From Lichtheimia corymbifera B2541 (lineage: Eukaryota; Mucoromycota; Mucoromycetes; Mucorales; Lichtheimiaceae), in assembly GCA_000697475.1 (NCBI GenBank), contig JNEU01000915.1, forward strand, positions 1-64,000: a DNA stretch of 64,000 bases, given 5' to 3'. The position numbers were made by a program, and so were the translations under genes. Of the stretch, positions 23,156 through 34,567 are shown piece after piece (within the stretch, counting starts at the first letter, position 1; each line of letters begins with the position of its first letter). The notes beneath the pieces are model-generated. The model did no database searches. It saw only the letters and a program-made list of their open reading frames with translations, and had not been told where the DNA came from.

Positions 23156-24651
23156 ATGTACAAAACGATCTATCGATTCAGGTAAATCACATACATGTCA
23201 TGTATCTGGAATACCTTTCACCAATACTTACTTGTATGTGGCAACGATAGAGTACGTGTCGAAGGAATGTCAGTCAGCTTTCCCTTACACCTGTGCATAT
23301 ACCAAAATACATCACCGAGTTTTGCTGAGCTCATACAGCGGATGCGGCGTGCCGCTTCCCAACAGGTACAGTGTCACTGCATAGTGGGTTTTGTTTATGC
23401 AGCATCATCGGCTGACACGCATCATTTGGCAGAATCAGGAACTCGATCTCGATGACTATCTCATTACCGTGGACGACAGCCACAAACAACATTACAACAG
23501 CTGCAGCAACGTAATTCTGCATGACGATCATTCGCTGCAAGTTGCATTAAAAACCATGTCTGAGCGCCATTATCTTGAGCTTGTATTGCAGCATAAGCGA
23601 GCACGCACTTTGTCACCACCAGCTAGTTATTTTCGACGAAACACTCCTCCACCAGGTAAGCAATCCTATTACGACCTTATGTGTTACACCATGCACGTCT
23701 ACTCACTACCGCCATATAACGCATGCAGCTGTTGCACCATCGGATCCAGTGCCGTTGATTAAGCCGACCGTAATTAGATGGTCACCTGGTCATAACGACA
23801 ACATGCGATTTCCATTTCCTGATAGCCGTAGCAGCAGTATCGACCACGAAGCTATTCGAAAGGACTCAGGCATTTCACTTGATGATGACGATGATGATGA
23901 ATACGAAAAACACCAAACCAAAAAGCAACGTGTCATGTCTGGTGGTGGCGATCTTGTGACACGAAAGCTCCCTGAACCATATTCTCCTCCAACAGCACCG
24001 ACAGCATTTTCGTATCATCACCGACCCTCCTTGTTCGAGTCACCGCCTATCATTCATCCGCTTGATTTTCGTCGTCCTTCCACAGCTCCTCCATCACCAG
24101 CAACTCAATCATCATCAGCACCATCACCTGTGGTTAAGTTGCCAGCTATAAGCTCATTCACATCACCGCCGCTGCATGATCATATCCGCTCACCTCCGCA
24201 AACACCTTGTTCGATTCCTGCATCATCTCCACCACCCTCATCAGTCCCTGCTGCTGCTAACACCACTACCAGCATCTCCTCTTGTGATACCCCTGCTCTT
24301 GTACCTCGTAGAGCTTCATCTATCAAGCCAACTACTACAACCCAATCCTCATCTAATCATCATCAACATAATCGAGGACCAGGCCAATTTCTTTGTGAAC
24401 ATGTCGTTGATGCTGCCACAGGCCGAGTTTGTGGACAAACATTTCGTCGATCATATGATTTATCGCGACATCAATCGATTCACATGAAAAATCGCCCCTT
24501 TTGTTACTGCTCCCAGTGTGGCAAGAAATTCACCCGCATGGATGCATTGCGTCGCCACGAACGAGTGCAGGGTCATATTACTGCAAAGCGTTCTTATAAT
24601 CGTTATCCTTTGCCAACAATGGATCGTGCTCAGCAGGCCAGAGTACAATGA
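23156..24651 (+). CDS. C2H2 zinc-finger transcription factor
   Basis: Four exons: 23156-23181, 23251-23365, 23433-23655, 23729-24651; 428 residues. Two adjacent fingers close the protein (about 342-404). Finger 1 is atypical, with eleven residues between its cysteines ('CEHVVDAATGRVCGQTF'). Finger 2 is standard ('CSQCGKKFTRMDALRRH'). The middle is a Ser/Pro/Thr-rich disordered region with an acidic run 'DDDDDDEYEK', a common activator layout. The first 90 residues or so ('FAELIQRMRRAAS...NQELDLDDYLITVDD') might be a PB1- or ubiquitin-like fold; this is weak. For exon 3, an acceptor at 23402 would make a 37-nt intron, so the in-frame acceptor at 23432 (67 nt, branch-like 'gctgac') is preferred. 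Target genes unknown. Confidence 0.8.
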
Positions 24652-25369
24652 CCCATATACATTTATTCCACATTTATTCTCTTTTTGTACAAAGCCCATC
24701 TTTTTTTCTTTCTTAATCATTCTTGCAAGAGTATCTTTTCCCTTCTCCACCACCCCTTACATATCTTTGTCTTTTCAAGTAGTAGGCAGAGAGCAAATAT
24801 CACATGAAGGTTTCAATAATAGATTTGGTTTTCTTCTTTGCATCCATAAAGATCATCCATCCTCTCTCCTCTTTAACAAAAAATGAAACATGTGTTTTAT
24901 TTGATGTCTGTTTTATGATAGCTCGTGGTATTGATAATGGCAAGAAAATAGGAGACATTGGGTGGAGAGAATAGCAGCAATGTCATTTGAGAAAGAGCGC
25001 AAGGTTATTGCCCAGATTTGTACAAAACGGGAGGTTGATGGTGGCTGCTCATTGTTGTAATAATACGGATCCTTACACACGGCCTATTTCCTCTTGATCT
25101 TGTATACGTGGGATCTATTGTTGTCGATCATTCATCCAACCTGTTGTTCATGCACCAGGAGTAATGGCAATGAAAACTCTGATATGGTGCAACAATGTCC
25201 CATTCACCCATCCCTGTTGGCTGATGTTGTTGTAGTACTCCTCAAAACAATGAGCGATTCATCCAACACATATATGCTTGACCCAACCCCCTTGCTGACG
25301 CGTTCTGTAATATCATCCTTTGCTCCCAATTGAGAAATCTTGTCAGGTTGTTTATTGCCGTATCCATCA
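24652..25369. other. Convergent intergenic region
   Basis: This holds the 3' flanks of the zinc-finger gene and of SmD1. Pyrimidine-rich stretches near 24700-24760 have no coding value. Short frames at 25094-25333 lack any known motif. Confidence 0.5.
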
Positions 25370-26069
25370 TTAACGTCTTCCTCTACCACGACCACGTCCT
25401 CGAACAGGGCCACCGCGACCACGTCCTCGTCCTGCTGGGCCTGTAGATATGGATGAAAACATAAGGTTAGCTTTCATACATCAAATTCTAACCAATCCTT
25501 TCCAACTTGCCTTCCTTCTTCTTAGCCTTTGCTTTGGGTGTATCATCAATCAACAGTGTATCGAGTGGTAAGCTGTCGGGCAAAATCACACATCGGATAT
25601 TGTTGCCTCGAATGCTAAGTGAATCCAAGCTGGTGGGATCACGGTTCTTTACTGTCATCTTGACCGTTTTCAAATGCGTGTTCATGCTCATATCAACACC
25701 TAGCATGCAAACATGAGTACATAATGTCATAGTCTTAATGATGCTGCATAGTTACCAGTAATAGTGCCATGGACAACTGTGCCGTTCTTCAACTCAACGC
25801 TCACCGTTTCATTGTTCAACTTCATCAAAAACCTAGAATATATCCACAGTTAGCGTATGCACTGACGTATGGACGAGGGAACAAAGAAATATAGCTGGAT
25901 CGTGGTGTGCGATGGTTGCGATCAATTGACGCGTGTTGGATATTCCGAGGGTGTAAACAACGCATTCGAAAGAGCAACCGGTCAAGGCGATTGTTGAAAG
26001 GTGGAATGGACGAGGGGAAAGCGATAAGGATAGGAAAAAAGAGCATCTTTGTTACCTGACCAACTTCAT
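25370..26069 (-). CDS. SMD1: Small nuclear ribonucleoprotein Sm D1
   Basis: Four exons: 26069-26056, 25832-25756, 25699-25511, 25440-25370; 116 residues. SmD1 is part of the heptameric Sm ring on U1, U2, U4 and U5 snRNAs. The Sm fold is complete: '[20 protein letters not shown]', '[20 protein letters not shown]', '[20 protein letters not shown]'. The tail is an Arg-Gly-rich sequence ('[19 protein letters not shown]'), a typical target of symmetric arginine methylation. Intron 3 (25441-25510) uses a GC donor (GAAG|GCAAGT); only this junction keeps the RG tail in frame. Exon 1 is 14 nt, and intron 1 (223 nt) is unusually long for this window. Confidence 0.96.
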
Positions 26070-27454
26070 TGTGTGAATGTGTATTTGAGGGAGAGCGCAG
26101 CTTGGAGACGAGCGGCACAGGTGTCTGCAGCTGCCTTCATCTAAGCCATTGGCTCATCTCATGGCGGAGTAGGTTATCCCACCACCTTTTCCTCTATCCA
26201 CCTCACCGTTGCATGATAACGTTGTATCCATGACAAGACATACATAATAAACATTGCTACATCTATCAACTTGGTGACCGTAATCAGATGATAATGGGAA
26301 TTGAGTCTAAAAGATATCTTACAACAAATGATGATGTCCTTGTGCTACTGGATGACGATGATGCAAATGACATATGCCAGCAGCAACCATCACAAACATT
26401 CTATCATATGGACTGTTGATGCGAATGAGAAGAGTGTAATTGAATTGACATGTCGTAGTTGTATGGCAAAGTGAAGGAGGGCAAAACTGACGGCCCGATA
26501 AAAAGTCTAAGCATCCTCCTCGGTATCCATGCCAACAACGGCAAGTTGACACGCATCTCCTTTTTTACAGCTTTTGGCCGAACACACCCATTACGCTCCA
26601 TTCCTGATCACTTTTTTGAAAAGATTTGTAATATGCACATTGCGTGGATACTGATTGTGGCGCTCCCAGTCCACAAGTCTAAGCCAGGGTACCCTGGGCG
26701 ATATGAATTTTCTCTTTCGAAGGTCATGCGACAAGCGGTGTATGTGTGTGAGCTGACCAAAACTGCATATGCACAATCAAGTTCTTGATCTCTTTTATCT
26801 TTTCAAGTGTACGTACATACATACACCCTGTTGTTTTGATTCATTTATGCGCATCATTCATTGTTGTATATGTTGTTCTCCCGATTAAGCCGACGGAACG
26901 AAATCCGGGAGGAGAACAAAGCGTTTTAGAAATGAGACACACAATCAACGCCCACCAAAACTCAAAACAAGAAAAAAATAAAAGGTGTCTTTGTCAAGTG
27001 CGGATAATGCGGCCCGTCTCGGGAACACTTTTAATGATGCTCAGACATCACGGTGTGGTAATTCATCCGCATCTTGATGTACGTTTCATGTGAACAGCAC
27101 ATATACTTTATACGTTTCATCAAAGAGTAACGAATGATGCAAGTAGAGTGGACCCCTTATTGTGTACCGTAACGCTACAGTCGAGCACTTTTGTCTTCTA
27201 CAAAGAATAGAAAGTTACAAACAACAAGGCAGGTAATGTGCAACATCGCGGTGCTATCTCGGAAGGGCGGCAAGTGAAGTTGGTGGAACGTGCCTTTGCA
27301 CGTTTTGCGTTCATTTTTCCACACACACGCACACACAATCCACCATTATTTATTGCCTGTCATCCGCCTTTTCTCGCTTTCTTTCTTCTTTTTCACACAC
27401 ACATCTTTACCCAGCACTGTATATACCACTTGCAACGTACGCATCATATCATCT
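26070..27454. other. Divergent intergenic region
   Basis: This is promoter space between SmD1 (minus) and the orphan gene at 27455 (plus). The right end carries CA-rich and TTTC-rich leader sequence (27313-27410). No further gene was recognised. Confidence 0.5.
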
Positions 27455-28060
27455 ATGCCTTTTGCCACTTTTTTCCAATCGGCTGCCTCAAAGAAGCGGG
27501 CTTCTCTTTCGGTCGATACCAACACTCGTGGATTGCCACCTTCACCTTCATCTCCAGCAGCAGCTCCCAACACCAGACGTTGGAGTAACGCAATCCCATC
27601 ACCATCCACTGATGCGACTTCTTCTCCATCAACACGTCGTATGCGGCAACGATTTTCCAGCCTGCTGAGCAGCAATGGCAGCCGTAAAAGTTTCAGCGTC
27701 TTATCTTTTGACTCCCTTACATCGGGCAGTGTTGATGACAATGACCATCAACCACGTTATTCCTCTTCTTCGGATGAGTCTTTTCATCAACCACCTACTC
27801 CACCTGCTCACACTGATACCACTGCTATAACATCATCCTCGTATCTAATGGCCAAGGGCAACAGCATCCATCCAGCAACTATCGAGGAGGAATCTATGAC
27901 AGCATTCACATCGCTTGCAGAGCAAGTGCGTGTAGTGCTTGGATCCGCTTTGGATGAGGTGGATGAAGAAATTGAACTTGAATGGGAAGATCATCGCAAG
28001 AACTTACGTCAATCTTTACTCGAGCCTAAGCGTCATTTGTCCTTGCCATTGCAACTCTAG
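27455..28060 (+). CDS. Orphan Ser-rich protein of 201 residues
   Basis: This intronless frame starts 'MPFATFFQSAASKKRAS'. The frame is open further upstream, but those codons read simple CA/CT leader sequence, so the internal Met is preferred. The first two thirds are Ser/Thr/Pro-rich with basic patches ('RRMRQRFSSLLSSNGSRKS'), as in phosphoregulated disordered proteins. The last 60 residues look folded and helical: 'EESMTAFTSLAEQVRVVLGS' and 'LEWEDHRKNLRQSLLEPKR'. I recognise no family. A CA/CT-rich leader like those of neighbouring real genes supports expression. It may be a lineage-specific gene. Confidence 0.65.
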   Translation: MPFATFFQSAASKKRASLSVDTNTRGLPPSPSSPAAAPNTRRWSNAIPSPSTDATSSPSTRRMRQRFSSLLSSNGSRKSFSVLSFDSLTSGSVDDNDHQPRYSSSSDESFHQPPTPPAHTDTTAITSSSYLMAKGNSIHPATIEEESMTAFTSLAEQVRVVLGSALDEVDEEIELEWEDHRKNLRQSLLEPKRHLSLPLQL

Positions 28061-29782
28061 AGATTTACCATCATCATCAATCATACCCCATGTACATTCG
28101 TTTATATTAGCCTATAATTTATACTCTCTACTATCCTTCACCCACTCTTTTTTAATACTCCAATATATCCATCCGCATATTTTCACTTGCCTGATTCTCT
28201 TGACGAGATCCCTGCTGGCATGCATGCGATGATGTAATTGTTTCCGATATACCTCAATGTGTGTGTGTGCGTGTGCCATGGGTGATGAATGAATAATGGA
28301 TGGGGTCTAGCGTGATACAATTCAGACTTTTACCGGTTCCACAAACTGTTCCTATGATATCATGATATATGCGGCAAGTATAAAATATCTCATGTGCTGA
28401 CAAAGCTGTGTGCGGAAAAGATTCCCAAACACGCTTACCATTTAATACCCTGGTGACCTAGGTATGCATCTTTTGAGTTCACACACACATATATTATACA
28501 ACATGCAAACCTGTATTATACAATTGCTACTGCTGTGGTCAAAGAAATGGAATTTATATAGGCGGTTACACCAGGCTTTCATTGGTCCACCGCCACGAAC
28601 CCAATGCACCACTCTCGTTGTTCGTTTCTGCCCAGCATCATGACAGCGCAAGATAACGCAATCATCTACGTGATGTAGTCGCCTTGACAACGTAATTAAT
28701 AATGTAGCATAGCAACAACACGTCATGTTTTTTGACCACCCATTCATGTCCTTTCATTCATCATTCCTTTGCTACGATTAAGATACACACCGCGGTGGTT
28801 ATAGTAGTAGTAGTATTAGCGTCGGTGTGATACCAAAGTTCATATACACAGATTGCTGATGTAAATGTGCTGAGGATTCCCACACACCAGCAACCCCTTA
28901 ACCTCCGTTGAGAAGCATAAAAAGAAAACTTGCCGACGCTTCCCGCCAAACTTTGATCTGGATTGTTTCCCCACGCTATTACCAACATTTATTCAGGGTG
29001 CGTGGTGGTCTGTTGTTGTGGTGTGTGCGTGTGTGCATGGGAACATGAAATGGTAACCCCTCGTTGCTCTCGCACGTTATTCCTCATCTTCTATAGGAAG
29101 GTACATGTTTCCTATGGGGTGAACGCGTGTGATCCATAAAAGCATCTCATTGCATGAATACAGTTTTCGGATCATCACCGGGACATGAAACATAAATGGA
29201 GCCGATAACGAGTGGGGATTTCGAATTACCAGCATGTAGCAACATGTTTATATCGTCAATTTCAGTTACAAGGAATGAATATATAGCCATTCATAGTCAA
29301 AAAGAAGTCAAAAGTCTTATGGCTCAGGGTTTTCTGTTTGGCTCTGTCGTCTTTATTTCAGGTAATGGATGATGGTATTTACAGTCACGTGACATGTGTT
29401 CTCCCTCTCTCTAGACACATGTACGTACCTTTCTTTGGAGGATCATTGTTGTTGTTGGAAGCTTACGAATATATATGTGATGCAATTGCATGGAACATTG
29501 ACTCCAGCTTTTACACGTGCGGATGGAAGGCTTTGGGATAGGCGTAATTGGCAACAGGAAGCTTTATTATTTCATAGCAAACACGCACTCATCATCAGTG
29601 AGTGTCTTTTACGTAATCAAGCATCGTATACTATTAATTTGAGCAGTACGTTTATCAAAGGGATAGGGTGGATTATTAGAGAGTCAGCAAGCAGGAGCTG
29701 CTGTTGGAATCTTTTTTGGGCCGCAATCAACGACTGTCGCAGCTCCGTCACTTCTTGTTCTTGTTCACTATCACCGCACGTA
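28061..29782. other. Intergenic region
   Basis: This is the 3' flank of the orphan gene and the upstream region of TFIIF-alpha. It has a GT-rich run near 28259-28276. The frame that runs into the TFIIF gene is open from 29396, but the upstream part has no family resemblance. A 5' untranslated exon may exist. Confidence 0.5.
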
Positions 29783-31918
29783 ATGTCAATTTACAACACG
29801 TCGCATTCAAGGCGAGCAGGTGCAGCTCGATCACCCAATACCCAACATGCCGGTGCTCTCCCACCGAGGTTAATACAAAGACGACCACCACCTCCTCGTC
29901 AACAACAACAACCCATCAACATTCCATACAATGACTTTCAGTTAATGTCTTGCAAAAAGCGAGGAAAGCACCACGTCATGGACTTTAAGACGAATAAGCC
30001 TGTGGATTTCAACAACTTTGCACGACCAGTCAAACTACAACGTAAAGACAACAACAATCATGGGTTTGGACGTATGCATCGAATGGCGAATGGCGGCAAC
30101 GGTACGCCGAATGCTAGTCAAGGCAGTAGCAGCAATAGTGCAGCTGGAAGTAGTCAGGATGCAGCAGGGTCTTCTTCACAGCAGCAACAACAACACCAGC
30201 AGCAGCATGGACCCAAGACAGGTGCCGATACCTCTTTGATTGCACCTCTTGGTGGCGCTACTCGCAACAAACAAATGTTATTCAAGAAGCGTACAAAGCA
30301 GATTTATTTGGCAAAGGAGGATGCACGAGAGCTCAAGGAACAAGAACATAAGCCATGGATTCTCGAAGATTATGATGGCCAAAACAGCTACACAGGATCT
30401 TATGAAGGAAGTCAACGATCTGATTATGTGTTCTTTGTTGTGTCGGTACGTAGACATTTGAAATCATCCAACGATCCTTTTATTCTTACATGACAATGAA
30501 TTAGGGTAATGACTTTAAGGTGGTGCCTGTCGATCGGTGGTACAAGTTTCAACAAAAGCGTAATGTGGCAACATTTACATTGGAGGAGGCTGAAGAACAG
30601 GTTAGTAACGGGCGAGATGATGTGCAATCCATTTTCGATTATTGACTTGGAAACTAGTTGAAAAATCTCCAAAAGCGTGAACAGAGTCGATGGATGATGC
30701 TGGACCGCAACAAAGCCATGGCAGACGCTGAATCGCAATCACAAAGCAGCCAAGGAGCCAAATCTCGTTTCAAAAAGACAGATCATGGAGAATCGTTCGG
30801 AGGTGGCTCAGATGATGAAGGAGGAGGAAGTGGACGTCGTGACCGACATGATTCAGATATTGATGATCTTGACTTCGATGATGTCTTCCAAGATGATGAA
30901 GAAGGTGGTGGTGAACATGAAATGGAGGATGAAGATACGCGAGAAAGCAAGGTAGGACATAATATATAAGGTATCGTATACAGTACTAATTCACATGCAT
31001 ATTTGTATAGGAACGATTGAAGCGTGAAACAAAGGGTTATGCACCAGGCGGTGATGAAGAAGCTGTGGAAACAATGGATGATGATTCCAATCGATTAACA
31101 TCGGAGGGCAAGGTAAGGGTTGACTTTTTACAAGCACTTCCAAGTACTTAACGATTACTGTATAGCAAATCCGAAAACTTGTTCGCACATTGGAGAAGAA
31201 TGGTGCCTATGAGAGTGATGAAGATAAGGATCCATATGCATCCAGCGTAAGTATTGCATATGCGGTGGTCCTGCTTTCTTTTCACCAACATGTACATTAG
31301 GAGGAGGAAATGGAATCTGATGCTGAAAAGGAAGAATCCAAATCAGAAGCCGAGAATTCTCAACAGAAAAAGACGGCTGTGCCTCCAAAGAAAAAGGGAC
31401 CTGCTCCATCTTCAAAGACTGCAGCAATCAAAAAGAGTCATGCAACCAAGATCAAAAAGGAAGGACTATCACGACCCATTGGTCGACCTGGATCGCCATC
31501 GTTACAACAAGGAAAAACATCACCTCCTCCTGCTCAACGAGCTACATCTCCAATACATCAGCGTATGCGCGAAATCAGTCCTGGTGCTGCACCTGTCAAG
31601 AAACGTAAATCAGACGAAGGTGATCACGGAGAAACAAAGCGTCCCAAGAGCACTGCTGCTTCACCACCTCCATTTGCATCAGCTACATCACCTGGCGGTG
31701 GCGACGATAGCTTGATTACTGAGGATGAAGTTATTCAGACTTTACGTGGCAAAAAGTTGACAACCAAGGAATTCTTGATGCACTTCCGCAAGAGAATCAA
31801 AAAGAATGAAAAGAACCGTGAAATCATTACTGGCTTGCTCAAAAAGGTCGCTCGCCATAATACATCTGAACAAGATCCCACAAAACGTGTATTGGAATTG
31901 CGCCCTGATCTTCAGTAA
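29783..31918 (+). CDS. TFG1: Transcription initiation factor IIF, alpha subunit (RAP74/Tfg1)
   Basis: Six exons: 29783-30445, 30505-30600, 30658-30951, 31011-31112, 31166-31246, 31301-31918; 617 residues. TFIIF-alpha pairs with TFIIF-beta and escorts RNA polymerase II into the pre-initiation complex. The N-terminal dimerisation region is split by an insertion rich in Ser, Gly and Gln: 'IPYNDFQLMSCKKRGKHHV' ... 'LFKKRTKQIYLAKEDARELK' ... 'PWILEDYDGQNSYTGSYEG' ... 'VVPVDRWYKFQQK'. A long acidic/basic linker follows. The end is the winged helix that contacts the CTD phosphatase in other eukaryotes: 'LITEDEVIQTLRGKKLTTKE', 'ITGLLKKVARH'. The start is the first Met before 'SIYNTSHSRR'; an upstream exon cannot be ruled out. 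Confidence 0.93.
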
Positions 31919-32501
31919 ACCCACTCTCATATCAAATAAATGTTCTATCATTCTTGCTCTGAAAAGATAAAATTTATTCGGTTGCCGATTTATGCATGTC
32001 TTGGTTGATTGATTGAAATAGACTACATAGACTCCCAATTCATCAACGCATCATCTCCGATAAACCTTTTGTGAGAAAACACCATGTATGCTATATAGAG
32101 AAGAACGTTGTCCACCCATTTTACTCGCACACATCTCTTCCATCATATCCCTCTTCAATCGCTACCACCGTTAAATCCCAAGTTGATGTGAATAAACCAT
32201 GATAGATAGTCCTTTTTATCGTAAGCGATCCATGTGCTACATAGCTGGTGATAACTTGTTGGATATTTTGTATAATGAGGGGTGCTGGTATAATCATTGT
32301 TGTCAATGGGATGGGGAAGGGATTTTTATCATGTCGAGGATGCCTGGTCTGAGCTTCTCAGCTTGTGCAAGGACAATCATAAAGTCGGCATAATCTTGTA
32401 ACCCGAGAGCGTTCCTTAGAAGCGATACATCCGTGCTAATAAATATTTTTCACCTTGCATAAGTCCTAACCGTGTATCATGTATGTATATGCCATGGTTC
32501 T
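31919..32501. other. Convergent intergenic region
   Basis: This holds the 3' flanks of TFIIF-alpha ('caaataaatg' near 31932) and of the C9orf72-like gene. No further gene was seen. Confidence 0.6.
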
Positions 32502-34567
32502 TTACCTCTCTTTTTTGATGAATTTAACGAATGCTACCGCACGCCGAACCAACAACCTGCGCCATTGCTGCACGTATGCTTCTCGAAGTCTTGCTGGGAT
32601 ATCTCTGACATCATCCAATAATGCGCGTACCATCGGTGCCACTGTTTCGGTTCGGGTCAAGACGGTGGGACGTTTTCTGCATCATTGTTATGAATGATTA
32701 CCCAAATGCGCAGTTGCTTTATATGCTCATTTTTACCTTTTATCGTTAATGCCAGGTCGGTCCGGTGATTGCACAAAGTTCAACAATTCCTCTTCAACCC
32801 GTGCTGATTTCCAATCTCGATATTCCTGTTGCCTTTTCTTGTATGCTGGGACGAGTGGTGTTTGCTTCACAGTGAGCCGGCTCATGTTGACAAATGTAGA
32901 TGGCACCATCGATTGCAGAATGACTGTTTCCAAGTCCTCAGCATCTTGAGCGAGTAATCCTTGTAAATAGAGATCGGGTATGTATTTCATATTCTTCCTT
33001 GCATGGCTGGATCGATTCCTCTCCTCTGGTGAAAGAAACGGGCTAAGGGTATTGATCATCTGGAATACGTGTTAGTCAACCCTGCTTTTCATGATGGTGA
33101 TGATGTCGTAGCTTGATTTCATACCGTGTTGATGGTGGATAAGCTGTTTCCCACAAGCACTGTGGATCCAAATGTTTCCAAATGCGATGTCACAAGCCTG
33201 ATTATCAAACTAGATGTTACTTTTGTTACTTGTAATTCGAATAGAAAAGACCTTACCTTGCGAAAAAAGGGGAGTCAAAGAGTTGTTTGGAATCTTGATC
33301 GAGTAAGCTGTAATTGACCTATTATAAAGCATTATAATGTATTGCCCGCAAGAATCATCAGGATATGCATACCTTGCTGCAAGGAAGAGAGACGGATTCG
33401 ATGCGCATGATGGCGTGTATAAAGGGTGCAAGTCGACGACGTGCGAAAAAATCAAGTGCCATGTCCCATTTCTAACGTCAACATGTTGTTAAAAAAGCAT
33501 GCCTATTTCCATGGTAACCGGTTACTTGCCAGGTTGCGACGACGACAGACTTTGCGTAGATGCTGGAGAGGTTCAACCAACATGCGAGGCACCCGATCTC
33601 TGAAGATGGCAAAGTAGGACGAAAAGTTGCGTAGGTAACGTACTGGCAAGACAAAGACCAAGGCACACAAGGATCGGGCTGTTGGATCGTTGTACAAAAA
33701 TGCAGCACATAGGATAGCTTGGCGATGTAATGCAATCCATTTAAGTTCAACGACAGGAATGTCTCGTCCCATCTCGCCATTCAAGACCTGCCGCCCAATA
33801 AGTGCTTGCATCTTGGTGTCGAGGGTTGCTTCATCGGATGACGACCATACTTTTTCGGTCTTGGGACCCACCACATTGGACCATTGTAATAATATGACAC
33901 CCGAAAAGAAACATGATTCGAATAGTTGATCAAGCGATGTATCCATATCTTCTTCACTTGCTTGTGTCTTTTTGCCATCAGCATCTTCATTTTTTGTCGT
34001 TGATTCTATATTATGCATCCCTTTAATGTATTGTATCACCCTTATTGCATGGTTGACATACTTACCATTGGCAGCATCTTGCAATGCAACAACAGCCTCT
34101 GATGGAATAGTGGATGATTTAGCTGGCGGTGGTAAAGTTGGGAATGTGATTGCTTCAGCGTTGGGAGATGGTGGAAGTAATGGAGATACTGAATTATCTG
34201 GTGCAAATACTGGAGACTTGACATGATGTCGATGCTGCGACTGCTTACGGCGAGCATCTTGTCGTTTTGGTTGCTGTTGTTGTTGCTGCTGTTGCTGTGG
34301 TTGCTGTTGCTGTTGGGGTTGTTGATGCTGCTGCTTCTGCTGCTGTTGTTGTTGTACTGGTGATGCTTGTTGATATTGCTGCAAACGTTCAACACTGCTA
34401 TGTGCACCATCCATTAAACTGGTGCTTCCCGTGTTCTCTTCTGGTGTGGTGACAACGGCTGTCATTGTGATTTCCAGAGGCTGAATGGCAGCAGTAGAAG
34501 CCGTTGCCTTTGTTAATCGTGACCGTGGCTGCTTCGATTCGGGTTGTTGTTCATGGGATTGTTGCAT
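32502..34567 (-). CDS. C9orf72-like DENN-family protein
   Basis: Seven exons: 34567-34066, 34005-33530, 33471-33373, 33318-33257, 33197-33125, 33059-32737, 32676-32502; 569 residues. The first 150 residues or so are disordered and Gln-rich. From about 200, 'SGVILLQWSNVVGPKTEKVW' and 'IGRQVLNGEMGRD' match the longin/uDENN start of C9orf72 (animal 'W...LGP.....W', 'LNGEI'). Later, 'VTSHLETFGSTVLVGNS', 'TLSPFLSPEERN', 'PDLYLQGLL' and 'RLTVKQTP' follow the animal protein in order. 'LLVRRAVAFVKFI' fits its late helix; the last 60 residues or so of the human protein have no counterpart before the stop. Intron 2 has a GC donor, forced by phase; intron 1 is 60 nt and stop-free. In animals C9orf72 acts with SMCR8 as a small-GTPase-regulating complex in autophagy and lysosome control; the fungal role is unknown. 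Confidence 0.88.

Noticed and set aside
23366..23402. A 37-nt intron in the zinc-finger gene
   Set aside because: It is shorter than any other intron here. An in-frame acceptor 30 bases downstream with a branch-like site gives a normal 67-nt intron.
29396..29782. In-frame extension upstream of TFIIF-alpha
   Set aside because: The frame is open, but the residues are Cys/Trp-rich and unlike any TFIIF N-terminus. The first Met before conserved sequence is at 29783.
31742..32038. Minus-strand frame across the TFIIF-alpha stop
   Set aside because: It is antisense to the conserved winged-helix exon; no plausible protein.
33690..34452. Plus-strand frames opposite the C9orf72-like gene
   Set aside because: They are the reverse reading of the Gln-rich exon (Val/Ala runs) and have no family match.
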